A stretch of DNA of 64,000 nt. Source: a bacterium. GTDB lineage: Bacteria > Vulcanimicrobiota > Xenobia > Xenobiales > JADMJV01. Position numbers and translations under genes: made by a program. Position 1 is the stretch's first letter. The number at the start of each line of letters is the position of its first letter. The notes under the pieces are model-generated. The model was not told the DNA's origin, searched no databases, and worked only from the letters and a program-made list of their open reading frames with translations. Shown here piece by piece: positions 23,540 through 31,597 of this stretch. The stretch covers positions 1-64,000 of the forward strand of contig JASBRJ010000184.1 in the NCBI GenBank assembly GCA_030149525.1. The letters are read 5' to 3'.

Positions 23540-24124
23540 CTACAAAAACGAAGAGCCCGGCTGCTGGAGAAAGGCCAGTTCTTTTTGGGTCGATGTCCGG
23601 CCGAGTATCTCGTTGCGGTGAGGGTAGCGACCAAATCTTCTGATGATTTCGTAGTGTCGCCACGCGTATCTTAAATATTCTCGGAACATGTCTGCTTCCC
23701 CGGGACGAACGCGAGTGACCAGATGGCTGAACCGCTCTATGCTCATGTCTTGATCTTCCATCACCTCACTGTGTTCCAGGGGAAGATAGAAGAAGACTCG
23801 TTGCAAAGGTTCAAGAGCCGCGTCCATCCCCCGGGCGATGCCTTCGAGAGAGATTCGGAGCGCTCGATTGTCGTAGGCAAACATGCGTTTGTCGGTGCGG
23901 TAGAGATTGCGCGGGAATTGATCCAAGACAAGTATGGCCGCGAGTCTACCCTCAGGAGACTCAAGCCATGAATCGTGTTCCCCGTGGTAAACGGGATCCA
24001 GCAGGTCTTCAAAGCGATTCTTGATCGCCCGATCCACCTGCTCACCGCCTTTAAACCAATCTCCGGGTTCCAGCTCATCGAACCAGAATTCCAGTATCGG
24101 TCGATAATCCGTCTGGTCTTTCAC
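23540..24124 (-). CDS. DUF924 family protein
   Basis: About 194 residues from a GTG at 24124. The family marks are all present: ILEFWFDELEPGDWF near the start, AAILVLDQFPRNLYR in the middle, FYLPLEHSE, and HYEIIRRFGRYPHRNEILGR near the end. DUF924 proteins are small helical, TPR-like-fold proteins of unknown function. An ATG at 24247 would run through the divergent efflux adaptor's start, and strong AAGGAGG at about 24140 has no ideally spaced ATG, so the start is uncertain. It is followed directly by the permease gene. Confidence 0.82.
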   Translation of the reverse strand: MKDQTDYRPILEFWFDELEPGDWFKGGEQVDRAIKNRFEDLLDPVYHGEHDSWLESPEGRLAAILVLDQFPRNLYRTDKRMFAYDNRALRISLEGIARGMDAALEPLQRVFFYLPLEHSEVMEDQDMSIERFSHLVTRVRPGEADMFREYLRYAWRHYEIIRRFGRYPHRNEILGRTSTQKELAFLQQPGSSFL

Positions 24125-24225
24125 TTCGGTCTCATTGGCTATCCTTACCGCTCCTCCTTGAGAAATTGGTAAAACCGAGAGAGCCTCTCCGTTTGAGTGG
24201 ACCGATGGAAGGGAAAACCTACTCG

Positions 24226-25680
24226 ATGTCCCGATATATTCCCGCACTGCTAGCTCTCTTTCTTCTCTCCGGTTGCTCTCTTTTCGGCAAGTCCGGAGGA
24301 AAGGGCGGTTATGGGTTGCCTCCAGTTCCCATTAGTCTCTTAACTCTAGAAGACACCACCCTGGCTGAAGAGATCTCACTATTGGGTGAGGGTCGTTCCC
24401 GCTCCGATAGTTCGCTGAACAGTCTGACAACCGGGGTTGTGTCCCAGTTGCTGGTGGATGTGGGAGATGAGGTGACCGCGGGCCAGGCGGTAGCCTATCT
24501 CGACGGGACCGACCAACGCATCGCCCTGGCCGAAGCAGAAGCCAGGTTGGCGGAAAGTAAGAGCCGTCTGGCTGAACTGGTGAACGGAACGAGACCCGAG
24601 GTTCTGGCGCAACGGGAAGCAGAACATAAAGCAGCCCTAGCGAGGGTTAAGGAGGCGGAGAGCTCTCTCAAGGCGGTCCGCGCTCTGGCTCCCCAACTGG
24701 TGAAGCAGGTGGAGGGCGATTATTTGGCCTCAAAGGCGGCTGAGCAGGATGCCGCCGATGAGTATCGCCGCACCCAGGAGTTGGTTCGTCAGGGGGCTCT
24801 TTCCAAACGAGAACTGGTGAGGTTGAAGGCGGCCTGGGATAGGGCGCGAGGCGAACTGGTGCGCGCGGAGCAGGCTCGGTCTGTGCAACAGACTTCCAAC
24901 AGTCGAGATGAAGCGAACTCCATGGCCGCACTGGAACTCGCGCGTGCCGATGCTTCTCGGTACCAGGCTCAGATGGCCGAAGCCCAGGAGGGTCCTCGAG
25001 CCGAAGTTATCACCGCTCAGAGAGAGATTGTAGCCGCGCTTGAGGCTGCTCGCGATAAAGCTCTCGTCGATTTTCAACGAGCCACTATCAAGTCCAATAC
25101 CGACGGAACGGTAAAGAGCCGTCTGGTCGCGGTGGGCGACAGGGTGGAGGCTGGAGATACCATCTTCGAGTTGGGTGGAGAGAATGTGGAGTTTTATTTT
25201 GACGTTCCCGAACGTGTTCAGGGCAGAGTCAAGCGCGGGCAGACGGTTCTTCTGCGGGCCGGTTCCGAGGGAAAGACCGTCGAGGGGGAGGTTGTCGGTG
25301 TGGCGGGAGCCGTGGATCTGCAGAGTCGTCGTCAGTCTATTCGGGTCAAGGCGGAGAAGGCCGATGTGCTGGCGGGTGCGGCAGTGACCGGCACGCTTCT
25401 TATTCCGGTTGAGGGAGATTATCTGGTGAGCCATCGGGACGCTTTGGTAGACAAGATGGGTCAATGGGTTATCTATACGGTGGATTCCGAGAACAAGGCC
25501 GTAGAGCATCAAGTGGAGCGATTGGCAGGAGTGGGCGAGAAGGTGGCCCTGAAGACATCTCTCAAAGCGGGCACAAAAATCGTCGGGCGAGGTGCTCCCG
25601 GACTCTCCCCCGGTCGACCCGTCATGTTGCCCCAACCGGAGCCGTCGGCGACTCCGACCGCCGGAGCCACTCCCAAATGA
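24226..25680 (+). CDS. RND efflux periplasmic adaptor (membrane fusion) lipoprotein
   Basis: 484 residues from ATG 24226 (AAGGGA upstream). The N-terminus MSRYIPALLALFLLSGCSLF ends in a lipobox with Cys as the lipid anchor. The lipoyl halves (GVVSQLLVDVGDEVTAGQAVAYLD and DGTVKSRLVAVGDRVEAGDTI) flank a long helical hairpin rich in Ala, Glu and Arg, then beta-barrel and membrane-proximal domains. This is the MFP/HlyD layout of AcrA-like proteins; the hairpin is longer than in AcrA. The stop overlaps the pump start (ATGA), showing one operon. No outer-membrane TolC gene is present here. Confidence 0.93.
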   Translation: MSRYIPALLALFLLSGCSLFGKSGGKGGYGLPPVPISLLTLEDTTLAEEISLLGEGRSRSDSSLNSLTTGVVSQLLVDVGDEVTAGQAVAYLDGTDQRIALAEAEARLAESKSRLAELVNGTRPEVLAQREAEHKAALARVKEAESSLKAVRALAPQLVKQVEGDYLASKAAEQDAADEYRRTQELVRQGALSKRELVRLKAAWDRARGELVRAEQARSVQQTSNSRDEANSMAALELARADASRYQAQMAEAQEGPRAEVITAQREIVAALEAARDKALVDFQRATIKSNTDGTVKSRLVAVGDRVEAGDTIFELGGENVEFYFDVPERVQGRVKRGQTVLLRAGSEGKTVEGEVVGVAGAVDLQSRRQSIRVKAEKADVLAGAAVTGTLLIPVEGDYLVSHRDALVDKMGQWVIYTVDSENKAVEHQVERLAGVGEKVALKTSLKAGTKIVGRGAPGLSPGRPVMLPQPEPSATPTAGATPK

Positions 25681-28600
25681 ATTCCATAGCCACAGCCGTT
25701 CGTTGGCGTCACGGAACGCTCGCCGTCTATATTTTACTGGTCCTCTTCGGTGCCATCGCTCTCACCACTTTGCCTATGGAGCTTCAGCCTGGTGGCGACG
25801 TGCCCAAGATCACGATCACCACGGGCTACAGCGGCGCCGGACCGGCCGAGGTGGAAGACTTGATCACCCGGCCTCTAGAGGACGTTCTAGAGGAGGTTGA
25901 GGGGATCAAGGAGATGACCTCGGCGAGCGCTTCCGGCAGCAGTACCATCACCATGGAGTTTGAATGGGGAGTCGATATCAAGCTCAAGCTCATCGAGGTG
26001 ATCAACAAAGTCAATCAGAGTCAGGCCCTCCCTGAAGAGGCCGGCGAGCCGGACATTCAGATCGCAAGCGGTGCCGGCGGCGGTAACGCCATGATGTGGT
26101 TGGTGATCAACGAGGCTCAAGACAACGGTGCCGAGGCCGACCCGGATCATTTTCGCGACATTATTGAAGAGGAGATGGTGCCTGAACTTCGCCGTGTACG
26201 AGGAACCAGTCGCTTCATCAAAGTGGGAGGTCGCGAAAAAGAGATCGAGGTGCGGGTGGACCCTCAGAAGCTTGCCGCCCGAAAGATCTCCATCACTCGG
26301 GTTACCTCCGCTCTAAGGGCCAACAACCGGGATGTGCGCGGGGGGCCTCTTGTCTCCGGTCGGCGGGAGTATCGGGTCAGCACCAAGTCGCGAGCCAAAA
26401 TGGTCGACGACCTCAAAGACGTGGTTCTTCGGCGGGATCAAAACGGAACGGTTCTTCTTTCCGATGTGGCCGACGTCGCGGTTGGACGCCGCATCAAGGA
26501 CTCGTTCTTTCTCTACAACGGTGAACCGGCCGCGGCCGTCGGAATCATCCGGCAGAACGGTGCCAACGTGCCCGAACTCTCTCAGAAGCTTCGCCAAGTG
26601 ATCTCCGAGTTTGAGGAGCGTTTGCAAAAGCGGGGCGAGAACATCTCTATCTGGGTGGCCTACGACGAAAGTGAATATGTGGGGCAGTCGGTCTCCTTAG
26701 TTCAGTCCAACCTTATGTTGGGTGCCGTTCTCGCGACTATCGTCTTACTGTTATTCTTGGGTTCGTTTCGCACCGTTCTGGTCTGCGCCATTTCCATCCC
26801 CTCCACCATTATCACGGTTTTCGTCTTGTTGTGGGCTTTTGGACAGACCCTCAATATCCTCACTCTGGCGGGGCTCGCCTTCGCTGTGGGGATGGTCATC
26901 GATAACGCCATCGTGGTCGTGGAAAATGTTTTCTCCAAGCTGGAAAAAGGGCTTCGTCCCATGCAGGCAGCCATTGAAGGGACAAGCGAGGTGTCCGGTG
27001 CGCTGGTGGCCTCGACACTCACGACCATTGCCGTCTTTCTGCCTCTGGTCATGGTAGAAGGTGAGGCTGGACGAGTCTTTCGTGCTCTGGGAGTGACTCT
27101 GGCCTCTTCGGTCGGTTTGTCGCTTTTTGGCGCGGTGACTCTGGTTCCGATGTTAAGCGGCGTCTTTCTCAGTCGAAAGGATGTGGAGCCCTCCGAGGAC
27201 CAGCCGGGACTGAGCGGGGTCGTGGCCAGAGCCTCGGCGCGTTTCAAAAGGCTCCAAGATCGCTTTGTGGGTCTGGTAGAAAGACTGGCGGACTGGTCTT
27301 TAGGAGCGGAGTTTCGAGCCCGCCGCATCCTCATATTGGGCGGTTGTCTCGGCTTGCTCCTGGTCGCCTACGCTTTGCTGCCGCCTGCCGATTATCTCCC
27401 TTCAGGAAATCGAAACCTCATCATCTGGCTCACCGAACCGTATCCGGGGACAAGCTTGCCCGAGGCGGAAAAGCTCACCAGACCGGCTGTGGACTTTGTC
27501 AAGCAGTCGGAGTTGGTGGGCGACACATTTCTCATTTACGGTCGCTTTCGAGCGGTGGGTATCAAGCTGAAGAAAGAGTTCGCCAACGGGGGTAACCTCC
27601 AACGCATGCAGGGAGTGCTGTTTCAGCAAGGCGCCACCTTACCGGGATTTCGATACGTGATCCCGATCCGGTTCCCCATCTTCAACGATCCGGGGAAAGA
27701 GATTCAGATCCGCATTGTGGGCCCCGATCTTGAGAGGTTGGCCCAGGTGAAAGATCAGATGCTGGGCCAACTTAATCAGACTCCCGGAGTGGCTAGCGCA
27801 CGGCCAGACTTCGTTTTCGGTGCCCCGGAGCTTCAGGTGATTCCGGAGCGTCGTAAACTCGCTCAGTTGGGGCTTGAGCCCAATGAGTTGGCGGCCCTGG
27901 TGGAGGCCAGCCTGGGTGGGATTTTCGCCTCCGAATTCGTGGAGGGGAAAGAGACCCTCGACGTTGTGGTGGAATTGAAAGACACCTTTGTGGAAACTCC
28001 CGAGGCCTTGCGCCAGCTTCCTATCGCCCTACCCAACGGTCGAACCGTCCAAGTGCAAGACGTGGCCGAGGTGCGGGAAACGACCGGTCCCGATTCGGTC
28101 AACCATGTCAACGTCCAGCGGTCCATCACTCTCACCGTGACCATCGCGCCCAGTGCTCCTCTCGCTTCCACCGTGGAGACGGTTCAAAGAGATGTGGTCG
28201 ACCCCATCAACACCCAGATGCCGCCCGGTTACCGAGCCTACATCTCCGGAACAGCCGACCAGTTGAACTCCACTCTGACGCAGCTGGGTTCGGTGTTCTT
28301 ATTCTCACTCCTCATCACGTATCTCTTGCTCATGGCGCTCTATCGCTCTTTCACCTACCCGCTGATCATCCTGATAACGGTTCCCCTCGGCCTAACCGGC
28401 GCCGTCATCTGCCTGGTCGGTGCCAGCCTAATACCGGGCGTGGATGTTGCCCTGGACATGATCACGGCTATCGGATTTATCATCCTCACCGGGATCGTGG
28501 TCAACAACGCCATCCTCCTGGTGGATCGCGCGCTCCAGCTTCAAAGAGAAGGCATGGAGTATTGGGAATCGGTGCGCCAGGCCACTCGAGACCGCCTAAG

Positions 28601-28811
28601 AGCGATCCTGATGTCGGCCTCCACCTCCGTGCTGGGGATGCTGCCTCTCGCCGTCGTTCCTGGTGAGGGAGCGGAGCTGTATCAAGGTTTAGGGGTGGTT
28701 CTGGTGGGAGGTCTGACTTTCGCCACCGTTCTCACACCAACCGTGGTCCCAGCTCTCATGGGTCTTTTCAAAGACTGGAATCTGGTGGAGTCACAAAACG
28801 ACGACGAGTAG
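25677..28811 (+). CDS. RND-family efflux transporter, inner-membrane pump (HAE/AcrB-like)
   Basis: 1044 residues from the ATG overlapping the adaptor stop by 4 bases. The twelve-helix RND layout is complete: first helix after RWRHGTLAVYILLV, two large periplasmic loops with pseudo-repeats, and the signature AFAVGMVIDNAIVVVENVF in helix 4 with the proton-relay Asp pair replaced or kept as Asp within MVIDNA. The second-half counterpart reads GFIILTGIVVNNAILLVDRA. It should export hydrophobic compounds using the proton gradient, through the adaptor encoded upstream. It is closest to the HAE1-like or broadly AcrB/MdtB-type group; a metal exporter (HME) is less likely. Confidence 0.94.
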   Translation: MNSIATAVRWRHGTLAVYILLVLFGAIALTTLPMELQPGGDVPKITITTGYSGAGPAEVEDLITRPLEDVLEEVEGIKEMTSASASGSSTITMEFEWGVDIKLKLIEVINKVNQSQALPEEAGEPDIQIASGAGGGNAMMWLVINEAQDNGAEADPDHFRDIIEEEMVPELRRVRGTSRFIKVGGREKEIEVRVDPQKLAARKISITRVTSALRANNRDVRGGPLVSGRREYRVSTKSRAKMVDDLKDVVLRRDQNGTVLLSDVADVAVGRRIKDSFFLYNGEPAAAVGIIRQNGANVPELSQKLRQVISEFEERLQKRGENISIWVAYDESEYVGQSVSLVQSNLMLGAVLATIVLLLFLGSFRTVLVCAISIPSTIITVFVLLWAFGQTLNILTLAGLAFAVGMVIDNAIVVVENVFSKLEKGLRPMQAAIEGTSEVSGALVASTLTTIAVFLPLVMVEGEAGRVFRALGVTLASSVGLSLFGAVTLVPMLSGVFLSRKDVEPSEDQPGLSGVVARASARFKRLQDRFVGLVERLADWSLGAEFRARRILILGGCLGLLLVAYALLPPADYLPSGNRNLIIWLTEPYPGTSLPEAEKLTRPAVDFVKQSELVGDTFLIYGRFRAVGIKLKKEFANGGNLQRMQGVLFQQGATLPGFRYVIPIRFPIFNDPGKEIQIRIVGPDLERLAQVKDQMLGQLNQTPGVASARPDFVFGAPELQVIPERRKLAQLGLEPNELAALVEASLGGIFASEFVEGKETLDVVVELKDTFVETPEALRQLPIALPNGRTVQVQDVAEVRETTGPDSVNHVNVQRSITLTVTIAPSAPLASTVETVQRDVVDPINTQMPPGYRAYISGTADQLNSTLTQLGSVFLFSLLITYLLLMALYRSFTYPLIILITVPLGLTGAVICLVGASLIPGVDVALDMITAIGFIILTGIVVNNAILLVDRALQLQREGMEYWESVRQATRDRLRAILMSASTSVLGMLPLAVVPGEGAELYQGLGVVLVGGLTFATVLTPTVVPALMGLFKDWNLVESQNDDE

Positions 28812-28815
28812 GTTA

Positions 28816-28860
28816 TGTTTCACGGGAAACATGAAACATGATCGCGTTCCACGGGAAACC
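28816..28860. promoter_or_regulatory. Two tandem parS-like sites
   Basis: TGTTTCACGGGAAACA (28816-28831) differs from the near-universal ParB site TGTTTCACGTGAAACA by one base. CGTTCCACGGGAAACC (28845-28860), 13 bases further, has the same core with the same central change. They lie in the 54-base gap between two convergent genes, the usual setting for parS. A simple transcription terminator is less likely because neither is followed by a T run and the similarity to parS is high. Confidence 0.5.
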
Positions 28861-28865
28861 GATGC

Positions 28866-29324
28866 TCAGCTGTAAAAATCGTCCAGGTTAGGCCTGGCCT
28901 TGTCCTCGGCTTGCTTCAACGACTCCCGCTGGGCCTCCAGTAGCTCAAGCTCTCGAAGACACTCTTCCAGTTCTTCCAGAATCTCGGGGAGTTCTTCTGC
29001 CTCTTCTTGCTCCACAACCTCAACAAAGACACTGATCGACTCTTCCAGATCTTCGTAGGCGTCCACCAGATCTTCGGTGAGCTCTTTAAGCTTTTCGGAA
29101 AAGTCGGGAGCCCGTTGGTGAAGCTCCGCAGAGAGACTCGAATGAGAGGCGATGGCCGCGAGACTCACTCTTCGAAACTCGTCCAGAAGTTCGGCCAGGG
29201 CCGGAAACGTCTCGGCTTGTCGAACGGAGGAGAGAAGGTTGCGGAGATTTTCTTGAGACACAAATGCCCTTTCACCGTCGATTTTTCTGAAGAATCGCTT
29301 CGGGTTGTGAGCAAGAAAACCCAC
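28866..29324 (-). CDS. Acidic helical protein of unknown function
   Basis: 152 residues. After a basic, hydrophobic N-terminus (MGFLAHNPKRFFRKIDGERA) the protein is entirely helical, with a long acidic coiled-coil stretch from about residue 75 (EKLKELTEDLVDAYEDLEES, then EEAEELPEILEELEECLREL). No signal peptide or family motif is evident. It is transcribed divergently from the YceI gene; the 72-base gap between them holds a perfect inverted repeat. It is convergent with the efflux pump gene across the parS-like sites. Confidence 0.65.
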   Translation of the reverse strand: MGFLAHNPKRFFRKIDGERAFVSQENLRNLLSSVRQAETFPALAELLDEFRRVSLAAIASHSSLSAELHQRAPDFSEKLKELTEDLVDAYEDLEESISVFVEVVEQEEAEELPEILEELEECLRELELLEAQRESLKQAEDKARPNLDDFYS

Positions 29325-29332
29325 CGAGGACT

Positions 29333-29375
29333 TTTATGAAAGAAATTTCATAAACTTCTCACACAGTTCTCACAC
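29333..29375. promoter_or_regulatory. Inverted repeat plus 11-bp-phased direct repeat in a divergent control region
   Basis: A perfect inverted repeat with 9-base arms TTTATGAAA (29333-29341) and TTTCATAAA (29346-29354) is followed by two copies of TTCTCACAC (29356-29364 and 29367-29375) spaced with an 11-base period. The first looks like a dimeric repressor site; the second has the one-turn phasing used by OmpR/PhoB-type regulators. They lie between the 152-residue gene and yceI. Function is inferred. Confidence 0.4.
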
Positions 29376-29396
29376 CCTTTGTCGTAGCCTGTACGC

Positions 29397-29969
29397 ATGA
29401 AAAAAATGTTTGGTCTCTCTCTCGCCCTTCTCCTATTGAGCGTTCAGTGCGGTTTCTCTCAAGAGCGCCTTCGGGTTGTACCCAGCAATAGCAAGGTTGA
29501 GTTCTCTCTTCGCCATTTCACGGGGCGTGCGGAAGGTCACTTCAATCGCTATAGCGGGACGCTGGATTTCGACGAGAACGCTCCCGAAAAATCGAAAGTC
29601 TCTTTCGAAGTGGATGTTCCGAGCGTCGACACGGCCAATTCCACTCGCGACGATCATCTGCGAGGCGCTGAATATTTCGACGCCTCCAAGCATCCCAAGA
29701 TGACTTTCAAGAGCGAATCCTTCAAAAAGACCGGAAAGAAGCGCTACATGGTAACGGGTCCCCTCACCATCAAGGGCCATACGGAGAACGTGACGGTGCC
29801 GGTTGTCCTGGATAGAAAGACGACTCTCTGGGCCACCGGTGAGGATTCCTTGATCTTTGAGGTGACTTTCAACATCGACCGAACCAAATTTGGAGTTGGA
29901 GAGTCGAGTTCGCTTCTCGGAAGTGAGGTCAAGATAGATTTGGAGTTGGAGTTCCGGAATGCCAAGTAG
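29397..29969 (+). CDS. YceI family periplasmic protein
   Basis: 190 residues with a cleavable signal peptide (MKKMFGLSLALLLLSVQCGFSQ). The mature part has the YceI lipocalin-like barrel marks: NSKVEFSLRHF near the start, GTLDFDENAPEKSKVSFEVD, RDDHLRGAEYFDASKHPKMT and GPLTIKGHTENVTVPV. YceI proteins bind a long polyisoprenoid-type lipid in a barrel and sit in the periplasm; their exact role is open. The stop region overlaps the next gene by 11 bases, so it is likely co-expressed with a membrane methyltransferase-like protein that could act on isoprenoid lipids (inference). Confidence 0.93.
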   Translation: MKKMFGLSLALLLLSVQCGFSQERLRVVPSNSKVEFSLRHFTGRAEGHFNRYSGTLDFDENAPEKSKVSFEVDVPSVDTANSTRDDHLRGAEYFDASKHPKMTFKSESFKKTGKKRYMVTGPLTIKGHTENVTVPVVLDRKTTLWATGEDSLIFEVTFNIDRTKFGVGESSSLLGSEVKIDLELEFRNAK

Positions 29970-30687
29970 GGCCGTTGCCCTGACCTGGGGAGTGGCTTGC
30001 CATTCTCTTTTCTTGACAGCCATTCTCACTTCTATGCTCAATATGTACATGGGCATGCATCTGGGATTGGTCCGCTTTCCCCCTGGGGCGGCGATCCTGT
30101 GGGACCTCGGTCTCCTTCTTCAGTTTCCCCTCCTGCACAGCTTTCTGCTGAGTGCTCCGGGCTCCAAGCTTCTCTCCAGGTTGGCTCCTTTGAAGCTGGG
30201 CCGAGACCTGGCCAGTACGACCTTCGTGATTATAGCCTCGGTTCAGATGTTGTCGCTCTATCTTCTGTGGGCGCCACTGGGGTCGGTTTGGTGGTCGGCT
30301 CACGGCGTCACCCGAGTTCTTATAACGCTAGTTTATCTCTCCACCTGGCTTTTTCTGGCACGGTCCATGAACGATGCGGGTATGGCCACCCAGACCGGCT
30401 TCTTAGGCTGGAGTGCAGTCTTCAGGGGGCGTCGCCCGGTCTACGATCCCATGCCGACGCGCGGCCTCTTCAAGTATACCCGACAACCGATCTATCTGGC
30501 TTTCGCGCTGACAACTTGGACGGTCCCCACCTGGACCACGGATCAACTGATTCTTGCTCTCTGGTTCACAAGTTATTGCGTCTTCGGACCTTACTTTAAA
30601 GAGAAGCGTTATCAGCGACGTTACGGGGAGAAGTTTGAAAGCTATCGCAAACAGACTCCTTACTTCTTGCCGGGCTTCAAGGCGTGA
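29959..30687 (+). CDS. ICMT/NnrU-like integral membrane protein
   Basis: 242 residues with about six hydrophobic helices. The C-terminal block TRGLFKYTRQPIYLAF, followed by FGPYFKEKRYQRRYGEKFES and YRKQTPYFLPG, is the signature of the isoprenylcysteine carboxyl methyltransferase / phospholipid methyltransferase-like fold (R-x-P-x-Y plus E-x-x-x-x-x-x-Y-G-x-x-Y-x-x-Y-x-x-x-x-x-x-x-P). The SAM-binding Arg and Glu/Lys residues appear present, so methyl transfer onto a lipid or isoprenoid is possible; NnrU-like proteins share the fold. It overlaps yceI by 11 bases. Confidence 0.8.
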   Translation: MPSRAVALTWGVACHSLFLTAILTSMLNMYMGMHLGLVRFPPGAAILWDLGLLLQFPLLHSFLLSAPGSKLLSRLAPLKLGRDLASTTFVIIASVQMLSLYLLWAPLGSVWWSAHGVTRVLITLVYLSTWLFLARSMNDAGMATQTGFLGWSAVFRGRRPVYDPMPTRGLFKYTRQPIYLAFALTTWTVPTWTTDQLILALWFTSYCVFGPYFKEKRYQRRYGEKFESYRKQTPYFLPGFKA

Positions 30688-30764
30688 ATCTTGAGGTCGT
30701 CGGGCGCTCGTTCAGCATCTCTTCGGTCAATTGTGTCGGCCCTCCCAACGGGCGCCACGTAAGT

Positions 30765-31166
30765 CTAGGCTCTGGGAAGACGGGTCGCGGAACCAAACCA
30801 GAAGTCGAGAAGAGCTTTGACCAAAAGTAGCAGAGTTTCGTAGTCTACCGGTTTGTGAAGGCAGGCATTGGCTCCGAGGCTATACGCAAGCGCCAACGCG
30901 TCCGGCGAACACTGGGTCGTCAGGACGAGAATTGGAGTGGTAGCCAACTCTGAATCCTGTCGGAATTCTTCCAAAAGCTCCCTTCCTTCAAGCCTCCAAT
31001 TCAGCAGAACCAGATCGGGATAGGGGCGAGTCTGGAGAGCTTCACGAGCGGCCTGAGGATCGCTTGCGGGCCGAATTTCTCCTTCAAACTTGAGTTGGGT
31101 CAGCGCCTGCTTCATGAGCTTTATGTCGGTGTCGCTGTCTTCAATCAGCAGTAGGGTCGCTTTCAT
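30765..31166 (-). CDS. Single-domain receiver protein with Asn at the phosphoacceptor site
   Basis: 133 residues from ATG 31166, which overlaps the stop of the upstream receiver gene. The domain is a full receiver (LLLIEDSDTDIKLMKQALT at the start, VLTTQCS, CLHKPVDYE with the conserved Lys), but the phosphoacceptor reads LVLLNWRL: Asn56 instead of Asp. It therefore should not accept phosphate. It shares spacing and sequence with the upstream intact receiver, so it probably arose by duplication and may bind the kinase or partner constitutively. It is the last gene of the ethylene-receptor-like kinase operon. Confidence 0.87.
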   Translation of the reverse strand: MKATLLLIEDSDTDIKLMKQALTQLKFEGEIRPASDPQAAREALQTRPYPDLVLLNWRLEGRELLEEFRQDSELATTPILVLTTQCSPDALALAYSLGANACLHKPVDYETLLLLVKALLDFWFGSATRLPRA

Positions 31167-31597
31167 GAAAGTCCGGACACCTTTCTGGACAAATCGTGCT
31201 TCAACCAGAACGTTAACACCCGGTTGAGCATCAGCACGAGTTCGTTGTAACGGCTTGGCTTTTGAAGGTAGCTGTTTGCCCCCAAACTGTAGGCGGCTTT
31301 GACATCGAAATGGGAACACGACGTGGAGAGCACGAGCACCGGTATGGTCTTGAGGCCGAAATCGGCCTTGACGGACTGGAGAACCTCTTGCCCGTTGACT
31401 TTCGGCAAGTTCAGGTCCAGCAGCACAATATCCGGGCGGGTAACCGATTGAAAGTTCTCTTCTTTTCTCAGAAACTGTAAGGCGACTTCACCGTCTTCGA
31501 CTACATGAAGGTTTCCCTTGAAATCCAAGTCGGTCAGAGCCTCGCGCATAATTTCGACATCGACGACGCTGTCTTCAACCAAAAGAATATCAGGCAT
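31163..31597 (-). CDS. Single-domain response regulator (Rcp1-like)
   Basis: 144 residues. All receiver residues are present: acid pocket VEDS, phosphoacceptor Asp61 in VLLDLNLPKVNG, Thr/Ser in VLSTS and Lys in YLQKPS. The inserted loop before the acceptor (FLRKEENFQSVTRPDIVLLD) and the L-N-L-P-K-x-x-G motif are typical of Rcp1-type regulators that pair with cyanobacterial phytochrome-type kinases. It has no output domain and overlaps the end of the kinase gene by 8 bases, so it is the cognate partner. Confidence 0.93.
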   Translation of the reverse strand: MPDILLVEDSVVDVEIMREALTDLDFKGNLHVVEDGEVALQFLRKEENFQSVTRPDIVLLDLNLPKVNGQEVLQSVKADFGLKTIPVLVLSTSCSHFDVKAAYSLGANSYLQKPSRYNELVLMLNRVLTFWLKHDLSRKVSGLS

